DNA of 64,000 bases from Hybos culiciformis (lineage: Eukaryota > Arthropoda > Insecta > Diptera > Hybotidae), in assembly GCA_964007475.1 (NCBI GenBank), contig OZ023273.1:147905308-147969307 (forward strand), written 5' to 3'. Shown piece after piece: positions 52,601-63,166 of the stretch. Made by a program: the position numbers and the translations under genes. The notes beneath the pieces were generated by a model. That model worked only from the letters and a program-made list of their open reading frames with translations. It searched no databases and was not told the origin of the DNA. Within the stretch, counting starts at the first letter, position 1. Every line of letters begins with the position of its first letter.

Positions 52601-54177
52601 CTAACGATAAAAACTTAATAATACCCTTAATTTTTGTAGCGCGTGTATAATTACGTGTATATTCGCAATAATAAATTCTAACTTTGATACAATTTTTTTA
52701 TTTAAAAAAAAAAGGTGAATAAATTAATCAATATTTTTTGTCGCAATATTTATCGAACAAAAATTGATATTTACATATTGCTAAGTTATAACACCAAGGT
52801 TTTCTTTTCGTAGCATATACCTCAGAACCTAACTATAACTAACTCGCATTTTCAGCTTTTTACAAAAACATTTAAATAATTTTTTTTAAAATCCTTTTTA
52901 TTCTTCATATTTTCCTTTCTTTGTGAACAAAATCAACTATTCCAGAAACATTAATTGCGAAACAATTTATCTAAATTAATTTAAGTGAATAAGGTAAAAA
53001 TAATATTATAATTCTCATTCACAATAATAATTAATTTAAATGAGAAACGTTTGAAATTTTTTTTACATTAGATAATTTCAATTGACACATTACTAATTCT
53101 CGGTTATGTCATTTATTGTTTTGCTACGATTTTAAGAATTAAAAAAAAAAAAAAAAACAATTTAATTTTTTTTTGATGCAAGTACCAAGGTTATAAAAAA
53201 AAAATTAACAAAACTTAAAATATAACTTAATCATTATTCAAAAAATGTCTTAATTAACCATTAAATTAATTTATATAAATTTTTTTTTTCTTATTGTTTA
53301 ACATAATTCTTTTTATTTGAAAGAAAAATAGTAGTAAGAAAAACCATAGGCAAATTATTTGCAATCAATTTTCTGTGCTTGAAAGTTACAAAAAAAAAAA
53401 AAAATAAATACATTTTTTTTTTTTTTTATATATAATTTTAATAATACAAAATATAAATGGACCATAAAGGTCAAGTCAATGTGGTATAAATTTTAAGACC
53501 AATGGTTTCTCCCAATGATATATTCGAATAGTTATTTATTATAATTTAAACACAATTTTAAAGGCGTTAAATTGTCTTTTGTTTAATTTGTAATTAAAAA
53601 TCAATTTTTTTCAATTATGTCTTTTAAATTGTTATAATCACGACTGCACTTATTTCACACCTAATAAATTAAAAAAAAAAAAAAAGCAAATAATTAATAT
53701 GCATTCTTAAAAAAAAATAAAAATTTAGAGGTTACAAAGAGTTGAATAAAAAAACAGATAATCAGCATAGTTATGAAATAGGGGTAGGTTTCATTGATTG
53801 TTACTTCTGCATTCAACTTTAAATATAATTTCTTAATCTTTTTTGCCAATTATATTTTTCACAGATTTTGAAATTGAATAATATTTTTTTGAAATTAATT
53901 TCAGGGTTGCAAAAAGTTCTAAGAATATAACGAACGAATGTTATTCTTATTTCTTACGAAAGAAAATATCTAGTATATGAAAAACAAAAGACTTAAAATG
54001 CAAACTTTTTTTCAAAAATATTTTTGTGCTCAGTCCCAACATTATGATTTCTAATCTTTTATTTAATTTTTTTTCTTTGTTATTTATTTTCAAATATATA
54101 TCGTTCCCTAATAATTACACAATAATACCTAAAGAACAACATTTTTATTTATCAATATTTTTATTTATTTTTTACAG

Positions 54178-57100
54178 GTACCACTGGACTTTTGATTGAA
54201 GATGTTAGGCGAGATGAAAAACTTAAAGATATAGCTAATACATTAACAAATCTTAGTCAGACACATAATCGTTCGTGGGCAGCAACACATAATATATCCG
54301 TTCAAAACCAAAATCAATTAAAATCAAAAACTCTAAGTAATGCTTTAACAAATGAAAATGATTTAATAGATGAAAAACCAACTCGGGATGAAACCGATTA
54401 TCCATTTAAAACACAAGATTTTCAAGCCAAAATAGTCAGTATGCGTCCAAAGTCATTACCACTAGCGTCAAGTACAGCACCTTCTATTGTGTCAGCTATT
54501 GTTAAAAAAATACCTCCAACTTTGGTGAATATAACAGAAAAAACGGCATCAAAATCTAGTCTCAGGTTGAACCAATTAAAACAAAATTTACAGCACTATC
54601 GAAACCAAGTTAAACAACCAAAAACACAACATGAACGTGGTGATCCAGATGGTGGCTGCAATTTGGACGACTTATCAACCAATTACCTAGCCAAAAACTC
54701 TGAAATGAGAGTGAATCTACCAGCCGAAGAAGTATTGAATTCAAAAAAAGGCTGGCTTATGAAACAAGAATCAAGAACTGGCGAATGGAGTAAACATTGG
54801 TTTACTTTACGTGGAGCTGCTTTATTCTTTTATCGAGATCCTGTTGCAGAAGAACGTGGTGTTCTTGACGGTGTTTTAGATGTAAATAGTCTAACTGGAA
54901 TCAGTGAAGTTACTACAACAAGGAATTTTGGTTTCCAATTAACGACTTGGGATAATAGAAGAATAATATTAGCATGCATATCATCGAATTCAAGGAATAA
55001 TTGGATTAATGTATTGCGAAATGCAGCTGGCTTACAAATACCTGCTGTTCAGCAACAAATCTTAACAACACCAACTGTTGTTGTTCAACAACCTAAAGCT
55101 GTTGCCGATATGGAGACTGATGTAATTATAAAGCCTAATTTGGATAACAGCATTAGAAGTGAAATCGAAAAAGATTTTATCAAAGCCCAAAGAAATCAAG
55201 AAATGGTACTGAATAGCGTAGCTCAAATCGATCCACCTGCAACAATAAGACCGGCAGTTGTTACACCCGTCACTCCTGTTACACCACTAACACCAAAGAC
55301 AATTCATTTCTCATCTGACGAAGAATACCGTACAGCATCTGAAGGTGGGCGAAGAGAAAGTATTGACTGGGGATCCCCACTGTCACCTTCACCGCCAATT
55401 CCCCTGGCACTATTCAGAGCCAAAGAAAGAATGAGATCCCGTAGTGGTACTACTCCTAGTCCAAGGCTGCATAAAAGAAGCAGATCGTCTCCTCCAAGCT
55501 CAAGACGAAGTACGGTCGACAGTATTGGATCGGATGAATTACCTTTAAGTCACCCCGTTCAAGAAGAGTTAGTTATTGATAAGGAACTTCAGCAGCGTTT
55601 GAGTACAGCAGAGAAAGAGCGTGATTCTCTTCGTGAAGAAGCCAAAGAGCGTGATGCGCGAATGTCAGAACTTCTAAGTACACTCGAACAAACTGAGCAT
55701 GAACTAACATCTAGAATAAAAGAAGTGGAAGAGGCTAGAGATAAACTTGCTAAAGAATTAATAGAAGCAAACGTGAATGCTGAGAAAATTATTCATAGTC
55801 TTACCGTCGAACTGGAGGAAAATCAGAAAAAAGCTGCGGATCTTGAAGATCGTTTATCAAGAGGAATAGAAGAAAATGAATCACTTTATAAAAAAATAAG
55901 AGATCTAGAAGGTGGTTGTATATCTAGTTTATCAAATTTAAACAAAAGTAAAATTAAAAGGGTCGATTCTTTAAGTGATTTAACAAATTTAAATGAAATA
56001 GATCCTTACGTACTAGACCGTGATATGTTGGCTGATGAATACCATGAATTAAAATCAAGGTTCGAAAAGGCGGTTAATGAAATTAAAGCAATGAAAAAAG
56101 AATTGAAGGAATCTCAAAATCAATATGATAATCTTGAAATTTCATATGCAGCTCTCAAACAAGATTTGGATAGAAGAGAAATGGAAGACCAGGCACAATT
56201 ACAAATGATGGCGGAAAGAATTCAAGATTTAACTCTTAAATACAGTGGATCTGAAAAACAAGTAAGAACCTTAAAGCAAAAGTTAGCTAAGTCAGAAAGA
56301 CGAAGATCTTTATCACTTAAAGGTAAGGAGCAGCTTTCATTATCAAAGGAACTTGAAATAAAAGTAAATGAATTAGAAACTAAAGTTGAAGATATTGAAA
56401 AATCTAGTCCCGAGAAATCAAACAACACACCTATAGTCATTTCCCCAGATTCAGAACGGTCAAGTTCCAAAAAAACTTCATCTCATTCGCGACGTCGTAG
56501 TCTTGAGAGTTCGGCTAGCACAGATTCCTTACAATTTATGGTACGACTTAATGAATTGGAGAAACGAATTGACAGTGCTTCCATTACTTCGACCTCTATA
56601 CCAGAAGGTGTTGCCATTAGACATTCTCCTAAAATATCAGAACATTTAATTGATCGATTGCGATGTCTTGAAGGAGTTTTAATTTCAAGTAAAGATAAGG
56701 TGGAACAAAGTCTTCAACAACTGCAATCTCTAAGATCTTCAAGGACTCGGCGATCAGTTTCTCCTATAACTGATCGTAAAGATTCATTTAGATTTGTTGA
56801 GCGATGTTTGACTGAAGTTATAAAGCTTATACGAGAGTCTTGCGATACCTGCATAGTTAGTGGAAATGAATTATTATCAAATGTCACTGTGTTACCAGAA
56901 ACAAATCCGATAAAATTGGCTTTGAATCAACTTGAAAATCAGCTTCAATGTAAGTTAGGTGAAATTTTAAAACAACGACGGGTTCTTCGTGAACGAAATG
57001 AACTAACTCATCGAAAAGAGATGGAGTTGCTTGCAGAAAGAATAGCATTTGAGTCTGTTTGTTTCGGAAGATTGCGGGAATCAGTTTCTAGAGCGGAAAA

Positions 57101-58850
57101 TCCTCAACTATTTAGTGAAAATCAGACTCGTTCAGAAATCGCAGAAACTACCCAACTAATGTCCATTTTGAAAGCAAAATTAAGTGGTAAATGTACCTTC
57201 AAACAAACCAGTAGCATCGACACATTAGCAAGTGTCTTAGCAAGACGTTTAGTGCTTTCAAGTTGTCACAAAAAAGACATAATAAACAAAGTTATGCCGC
57301 CAGTTGATGCAAAAATTTTGGATGGTCTTCTTAGACAGCAAACAGAAATTAATTTAATTGCCAAACGTTATAGAATCAATGCATTGGAAACATTAGCTAA
57401 TAGCTTAGCCGCCGAAACATTAAGCTACTTAAGTTCAAATGACGCCGTTCAAGGGATTGTTCAGGAAGCTTGGAGACAAGCTCAAGAAACAGTGAACGCT
57501 GAATTAGTTCAATCCGAAATTGTCCACATTATGACAAGAAATGCCGAACGGTTAGAGCAAGCCATAACACCCTCGTTCGGCTATACGTTAACGACTGAAG
57601 AAAGAATAACCTTCGAAAACTTCGCTGATGCAGTTCATGATACGCTACGCAGAGAGATGGACAATGCTATTGACCAATTAACGAAATGCTATGAAAATAG
57701 TTTACAAAATATGAAAAAAGGTCAATGGAGGATGCATTTGGAACAAGAACGAAAAGCTAGTGAAGGTCGCCAGCTTCTTGCTGAATTTGCTGATATTATA
57801 GCACACAAAGCATTAATTGATGCACGTGTTGCAATTTTGAAAGGAGAATATCAACCAAGCCAAGGTCACATTGTTTCCTGTTTAAGTCTACGTGAACTTC
57901 AGAGATACGAAAATCTTTTTATTGAATTAGCTGAAGATTTGAAAATTTCCAATGCGGCAGATATTTTAGCAGAAGCTGATTTTAATTTTATGTACAAAAA
58001 TTATGTATTCAAACAAAATAAAGAACAAATTAAGCAAATTTCATCCGCTTTGTTGCAATTAGAAGAATCGATTGTAATTTTACATAGCACATTAAATCCA
58101 AACACTACATTCAGCATTACGACTAGTGATTTGGAGACTTTTAAAGAAATTTGTCAAAAATGTGGTGAATTAAGACAGCGTTTGAATGCCATGATGGATT
58201 CTGTTCAAAAACTCTCTGAGCCATGTAGTCAATGTGAAAAAACAAAATTAAAAATAGATAATTTAGTAAAAACTCATGAGACTGAATTAAGTGACCTTAA
58301 TTGTGACAATGATAATAAATTATCATTTCTGCGGAAACAATCTGATGAATATTTGGAAACAATTAAAACACTTGAATCAGAGAAAAGAAACTTGCTAAGA
58401 GAAATAAATAATAAAATCGATTTAATTAGAACTCAAGAACGTGAATTAGATGCCATTACTCTAAAACTTAAATCAAAAGACGAAGAGTGCCATCAAAAAG
58501 AAAGTGACCGTATAGATTTAATTAATCGTTTGGAAAATCAAGATAAAAAATTAAGAGTTTTGTTGAATGAACGTGAAAAACTTCACGTCAAATGTTCTCA
58601 ACAAGACGAAGAATATGCTTCGTTATTGCAAGAACGTGATTTCTTACAAACAGAATTGAATAAAGAGCGGGAAAAAACAAGAAAATTAGAAAAAAGACTA
58701 GAAATGTTAGAATTGGAACATTCAAAACAATTGGAATGCCTTCAAGAAGCTTACCGAGATCAAATTTTATCTCATTGTACTGACATTTCAACAATACCTG
58801 AAGAAGAGAGTTTCCGTCAACGTTATCAGTCAGAAATTGAGCAATTAAGG
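54178..58850 (+). CDS. osp: osp exon E: 4.67-kb exon with PH2 and coiled-coil/helical region
   Basis: This exon enters in phase 1 (GGT completed across the junction) and leaves in phase 0 at AGG|GTAAGT, contributing about 1558 residues. The N-terminal 190 residues are hydrophilic. PH2 lies at 54744-55032 ([20 protein letters not shown] to [11 protein letters not shown]), with the conserved final Trp. A Ser/Thr/Pro- and Arg-rich stretch follows ([30 protein letters not shown]; about 55260-55550), a likely phosphorylation region. Coiled coils occupy about 55570-55910, 56020-56430 and 58240-58850. Between them is a long helical region (about 56640-58130) without a domain I can name. Three CxxC motifs are present: 56841-56852, 58152-58163 and 58224-58235. 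The Met near the exon start is not needed as an initiator because the upstream exons splice in frame. Confidence 0.95.
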
Positions 58851-59110
58851 GTAAGTAATTTCTTTATTTAACACTTTTGGGATTTTCAATTACCGGTCAC
58901 TTTGATTGTCGAGCTATTTAATGTGCGTGACTATTTGCCTCTTAATAAAACGAAATATTTAAATTAATTTTTTAACGCTTTTACATACATTCGAGTTTTC
59001 AAGTTTAGTTCAATCGGCGTTGGTTACTTTGGGATTTGTTCCTGAAATCAATGTACTTAGTTTTACAACCCCTTAAAATTTAATAATTTACATTTTGTCG
59101 ACTATTTCAG
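58851..59110 (+). other. Intron, 260 bp
   Basis: A phase-0 intron with GTAAGT donor and ACTATTTCAG acceptor. Read-through would stop within four codons. No other feature is seen. Confidence 0.9.
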
Positions 59111-59245
59111 ACTCTCTGCGAAAAAGGATTAGTGGCTATGGAATCATCTCATCGGAGGATTGTTACAGATATAGAAGAAAGGCATAAAAGTGAAATCGAA
59201 CGACTATGTTTTGATAAAGAACAAGCATTGGCTGAAGAAACACAG
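59111..59245 (+). CDS. osp: osp exon F: conserved coiled coil
   Basis: A 135-nt exon of 45 codons, phase 0 at both ends, after ACTATTTCAG and before GTATAT. It encodes [20 protein letters not shown] and continues through [10 protein letters not shown]...[10 protein letters not shown]. It resembles the MPRIP coil in which a Cys-Glu-[KR]-Gly motif is followed by a M-E-x-[ST]-H segment and ends in LAEET. In MPRIP this C-terminal coiled-coil region binds the myosin phosphatase targeting subunit. The frame runs past the donor into the intron, but that part is not conserved. Confidence 0.9.
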
Positions 59246-59304
59246 GTATATTTATTGAAAATCCTTTGCTTTTTCTTGGGTTTTGAAATTTTTTTTTCAC
59301 ATAG

Positions 59305-59441
59305 GCAACATTAGCTGCTCTTGATGCCATGAGAAAAGCTCATCAAAATGAAGTTCAACGAGAAATCGCAAGGTTTAAGGCTGATTTTACTAGACAATAT
59401 CAACCTGGAGAATCTTCATTTGGCTCAGTCAGAGAAAAAGA
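59305..59441 (+). CDS. osp: osp exon G: coiled coil
   Basis: A 137-nt exon, phase 0 in and phase 2 out, after a 59-bp intron ending TTTTTTTTCACATAG. The donor is GA|GTAAGT. It encodes [20 protein letters not shown], then [21 protein letters not shown] and VREKE. The A-T-x-x-A-[IL]-[DE]-A-M-[KR]-x-A-H segment matches the MPRIP coil directly after LAEET, which confirms the exon F to G join. Confidence 0.9.
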
Positions 59442-59592
59442 GTAAGTTCTTATAAATTTGAAAATTTTCCTTAATAAAATATATCTTCCATAATTCTTAG
59501 TTAATATTAAAAAAAAACAAAAGCAAAATAAATCTGATTAAGTACTTTCTTTTTGATATGATAATTACTTATTTGTCTTTTATAACCAATAG
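59442..59592 (+). other. Intron, 151 bp
   Basis: A phase-2 intron with GTAAGT donor and ATAACCAATAG acceptor. The acceptor has a short pyrimidine tract (CTTTTTGAT... TTTGTCTTTTATAACC). Nothing else is seen. Confidence 0.85.
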
Positions 59593-59742
59593 GGAAGAAC
59601 TTGAAGAATTACGTGAAGAAATATTATCATTTTCTGAAAAATATTCAATTAAATGTGTAGAAAATGCTGCATTAGAAGAAAAACTGAGACTAGCTAATCA
59701 AAAATTAAAACAATTTCAACAAATGCAACAATTAGAGTTGAG
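59593..59742 (+). CDS. osp: osp exon H: coiled coil
   Basis: A 150-nt exon, phase 2 at both ends, after AACCAATAG and before GTAAAT. It encodes [20 protein letters not shown], then [20 protein letters not shown] and [10 protein letters not shown], with the next Arg split. The block [LS]-S-E-[KQ]-Y-S-x-K-C-[VL]-E-N-A-x-L is almost the same in MPRIP and is the strongest single marker for family identity in this exon cluster. Confidence 0.92.
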
Positions 59743-59802
59743 GTAAATGTTAATTAAAAATCAAAACTTAAACTATAAATAAATAATGTAAATATTTTAC
59801 AG

Positions 59803-59905
59803 AAATAAACAATTTTTGGCACATTTAGCTTCAGATAATTTAAATGACTCGAAGTTCGTTCAAGGACTGTCAGTAAAAGGTGAACCCCGATCTGCAGATA
59901 GTGAG
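59803..59905 (+). CDS. osp: osp exon I: end of coiled coil
   Basis: A 103-nt exon, phase 2 in and phase 0 out, after a 60-bp intron ending ATATTTTACAG. The donor is GAG|GTAAAT. It completes an Arg codon and reads NKQFLAHLASDNLNDSKFVQ then GLSVKGEPRSADSE. It closes the coiled coil and starts the disordered C-terminus. It is too short to be seen as an ORF and is supported by phase and splice sites. Confidence 0.85.
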
Positions 59906-60473
59906 GTAAATAATAAAATTGAAATTTTTAAAAAATACTATTAATTATTAAAATGCATGCTCTTTATGTTAATGGTATAAAAACAAAACATTTAGCTTAG
60001 AATCATGTAACTAATAAAGAAATTTGGTAAATTTTTTATGCATAAATGCAACATATTGCGATTTTTTTTTTTTACTTTTGATGTGATCAAGCAAACTTAA
60101 GAACAATGGAGTTTAAGGACTGAATAATCTTCTTTTTTTTTTTGGTATGTTGTACCTAGTTTTTAGATCGAAAAAAAAAAGGAAATTTATGTTAAATATT
60201 TTTACAACATACAAATATTAACAATTTTAAAACCCGACAATTTATCCTTCCTTGTGTGCTTAGGTTTTAAAATGTATTAATGCTAAAAACCATAATTATA
60301 GTAAAGGGTTAACTATTATTTTTTTTATCATACATTGTAAAAACATCATTGCATAAATACAAAACTATTGGCAGTATGTTGTATTAATCATTAAATTTTG
60401 TTTATAACTCACAAAACCTCGATTTTATAGTTTGATTACAATCCTATTTTTATTTTTGTATTTTTAATAACAG
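59906..60473 (+). other. Intron, 568 bp
   Basis: A phase-0 intron with donor GTAAAT and acceptor TTTTAATAACAG. The acceptor tract is modest, so the exon after it depends partly on its long open frame. No other feature is seen. Confidence 0.8.
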
Positions 60474-60774
60474 CATGGTTGTGATGAAAATAACATATAT
60501 TCCCCTCATTGCTCAACATTACTATTACCATTAAGTGAAAAAGAATTAGATTTAAAACCACCACCACCACCTACATCCTCACCGCCAAGATCAGAAAATG
60601 AATCTGATTTAAGCTATAGTAGCTATAGTAGTCATAACTCTGTTAATAATCAAGATAATCAATTTAATCAAAATGATGACAATGATTATACTTCAGATTC
60701 AATTTCTTTATCAGAAAATAATTCGAATAGCGATGGCGAACAAAATTGTAAGAAATTTAAGTCAAATAAAAAAG
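60474..60774 (+). CDS. osp: osp exon J: disordered C-terminal region; possible alternative end
   Basis: A 301-nt exon, phase 0 in and phase 1 out (AAAAAAG|GTAAAAG). It encodes HGCDENNIYSPHCSTLLLPL, a KPPPPPTSSPPRSENESD segment, SYSSYSSHNS, and Asn/Asp/Ser-rich sequence ending KFKSNKK. There is no domain, and it is likely disordered, with a PPPPP stretch that could bind SH3, WW or EVH1 domains. If the donor is not used, the frame adds GKS and stops at 60783-60785. The donor is not strong (GTAAAA), so both ends are plausible. Confidence 0.8.
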
Positions 60775-62270
60775 GTAAAAGTTAACAAAGTATCTGAAAT
60801 CAAAAAAAATTCTTTAATTATATGTATGTTATTCTAATGTTTTCATGTATATTCAATGTTTTATGTTTAACACTAATGAATAAGCTTTTACTACATCTTT
60901 TTCTTCTGAACTTTATGTTAACTATATATTATAATAATAATGCATTTTCACAATAATATATGTATTTTTGTATGTATTTAATTCAAAATAAGATTCTATT
61001 CTGCATAAAGTTACTATTATACTCTTAAGTTACTCTCACTTAATTACCAAAATTATTACACTTTATTAGCAATAAAAAAAATGTATGTATAGAATTCGAC
61101 TAAACTTACATACATTTTACTAAAAAAAGCGTATACTGTGGAAAATGATTGCGAGCTTATAGTAATCATAACTTAAATCTTAAGTAAGAAAAAAAACTAA
61201 ACTTCGGTTAAAAAATAATCCTTCGCACAAAAATTTAAAAATAAAAATTCAAAAAGACAGAAATCTAAATATTAAGTATAATTTTAATTAATATTGTCTC
61301 GATCAGAAGAAACTACAGTTACTGTAACATATTAATTAGTTTGGTTTGGATCATTTTTTATTCAGTTAGAAGACATTTCGTTTATTTCTTTTACATTGAA
61401 ATTTATCGTACTTTACAAACTATAAAGCCCATATTAATATTAAAATAAAACTATAAATAATATTTCTCAAAAACAACAATAAATCCAAAATAATTTTTAA
61501 AAAATCCATATTCAATTAGAATCTTTATAATAAAGAAATCCTCAACATAGAGGCAAACATTAAATAGTTATTTGTAAAGTACAATAAATTCATATAAAAT
61601 CCAACTCATTTTCTTTGGTTCAGGTAAAAATCATTAAATTATAGATAGACATAGAAAAATTAACAACTATTATAAAGCAGTTGTACTTATATTAAAAAAG
61701 AATAAAATTTTAAAATTTATGAAAATTTTCATCAAATAAAATTTTAGCTAACATAATTAATAACCAGAACTCAACCCTATGACCCTAAACAATAACTAAA
61801 CATGCCAAGTTTAAGTGTAAAATATAAACTTAATTCTATATTATTAAAATATTATAATCAACGTCAATCTATTAGTAAATTAAATTTGTAAAAATTTCAA
61901 AATTTCAACTACAAATTACCGGTCACTCTCATATTACATTCTTAAAATAAATTCCTAACAATATTCATTGCTCGGCTATGCAATAAATAGGTTCCAAAAG
62001 ATTGTTTTTTTTTTGTGACAAACTTTCGCATATGTATAAGATATAAATGCATCAAATTTTTTTTATAATCATTCCATATTTTTGAATTTAAAAAAAAAAA
62101 AAACAAATACATTTTTAACATTATTTTTTAGCATTAAATTAATTGCTTTTAATTTTACATTAATTAACTTTAATCTATTTTTATTATCTCTTTCCAATTA
62201 TTTTTATTTTCTCTTAAACATACTTTCCTTTAAGTATATTAAACGAACCATTTTTATTCTAATTCAACAG
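60775..62270 (+). other. Last intron, 1.5 kb, or alternative 3' UTR
   Basis: A phase-1 intron with donor GTAAAA and acceptor AATTCAACAG. When retained it gives a stop at 60783-60785 and an AATAAA at 61071-61076, about 290 nt later. It also contains an acceptor-like TTTGGTTCAG followed by GTAAAA at 61623/61624, which would give only GKNH and a stop. Confidence 0.7.
61071..61076 (+). terminator. Candidate polyadenylation signal for the short isoform
   Basis: AATAAA lies 286 nt downstream of the in-frame stop that follows exon J when the last donor is skipped. The hexamer is common by chance in AT-rich DNA, so this is only suggestive. Confidence 0.35.
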
Positions 62271-62642
62271 GCATAATTTCGATCGCTAATTATAATAACA
62301 ATCAAGCCAAAATTAAACATAAAATGGATAATAAAGTTCAAACGAATATCTTGGCCACAACTTTAATGCCACAGCATCAACCACAACAACAACAGAAAAA
62401 ACTGAATTCCACTACTTCAGTAATAAATTTTAAATTATTATCATTATCAAATAAAAATAAATTAAAAAAATTTGATCAAAATTTAAATTCGAATAAAAAT
62501 ATTGAACAAATTGATGAACAACCAGTTGATTTACCAAAGATTTCATTTAATCAAACCATATTTAATACTAATATATCTAATAGTAATTTAAATAATAATT
62601 TGTTATTGAATTCAACTAATAAACAATCATATGTTAATAATT

Positions 62643-62679
<37 letters not shown>

Positions 62680-63166
62680 TAATAATAATAATAATAATGA
62701 AATTCTAACTAATGAACAATCATTAAAACATAAAAAATATTTAATTAAAAAATCTGCATCAACTTCAGAAATTCAAAAATCACAAACAAAAATATTAACT
62801 GCTGTTAGTTTAAGTAATTTAAATGATATATTAATTAATTCGAATACAAATAATATGAAAAAATTTAATAATAATTCAAAAAATCTGAATAAATATAATA
62901 ATCATTCGTTTGAATCAAATAGTAGTGGAATATCGAGTTTAGCGGATGATAAAAGAAGAGAATTAAATATTTACGAATTATCTGTTAAAAATTCAGATGA
63001 TGAAATAACTAATACTAACATCAAAAAAATTAATGATAAAGGATTAAAATGTTCTACCTCTCCCTTAAATGGGCGAGATTTAGAGCTACATCGTCCAATA
63101 ATAAATAACAAAAATAATAATACTAATTCGACCTCACATTTGAGAAGATTTGAATTAGAAATTTAA
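62271..63166 (+). CDS. osp: osp exon K: Asn-rich C-terminus and stop
   Basis: An 896-nt terminal exon, entering in phase 1 after AATTCAACAG and ending at TAA 63164-63166. It adds GIISIANYNNNQAKIKHKMD and about 280 more residues. The composition is Asn/Ser/Lys-rich. There is a short Gln run (HQPQQQQKK), a tract of 17 Asn (62648-62698), and more ordered-looking pieces: KKYLIKKSASTSEIQK, SQTKILTAVSLSNLNDIL, and the end SHLRRFELEI. It could be a separate small ORF starting at the Met at 62324, but the frame is open back to a good acceptor in the phase required, so I treat it as the last osp exon. Confidence 0.75.
62648..62698 (+). repeat. AAT trinucleotide repeat coding for 17 Asn
   Basis: AAT units with a single AAC, in frame within the last exon. 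It is likely length-variable between individuals. Confidence 0.9.

Larger units (their letters stand above)
37525..54177 (+). other. 16.7-kb intron
   Basis: A phase-1 intron with donor GTGAGT and acceptor TTTTTTACAG. It contains the CGGTT-rich hAT-type MITE, the 14-15-bp-unit foldback and the hAT copy listed separately. Elsewhere it is AT-rich, with A/T homopolymers and chance frames of up to about 100 codons. No nested gene or RNA gene was recognised on either strand. Confidence 0.8.
922..63166 (+). other. osp: outspread/MPRIP-like gene, 3' portion (gene span)
   Basis: Eleven plus-strand exons join with matching phases into 2374 codons plus stop. The product has two PH domains and long coiled coils. 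The order PH1, Ser/Pro-rich linker, PH2, coiled coil is that of vertebrate MPRIP and its fly orthologue Outspread. The diagnostic segments are a WQRRWFVLY block in PH1, a KKGWL...KHWF block in PH2, and a late coil containing [12 protein letters not shown] and [17 protein letters not shown], all of which resemble MPRIP. Family knowledge: MPRIP binds F-actin, RhoA and the myosin phosphatase targeting subunit, linking Rho signalling to actomyosin. The N-terminal exons and promoter lie left of the window. I see no second gene on either strand. Confidence 0.85.

Noticed and set aside
56222..56470. 82-codon minus-strand frame within exon E
   Set aside because: Antisense shadow of coiled-coil codons with no independent support.
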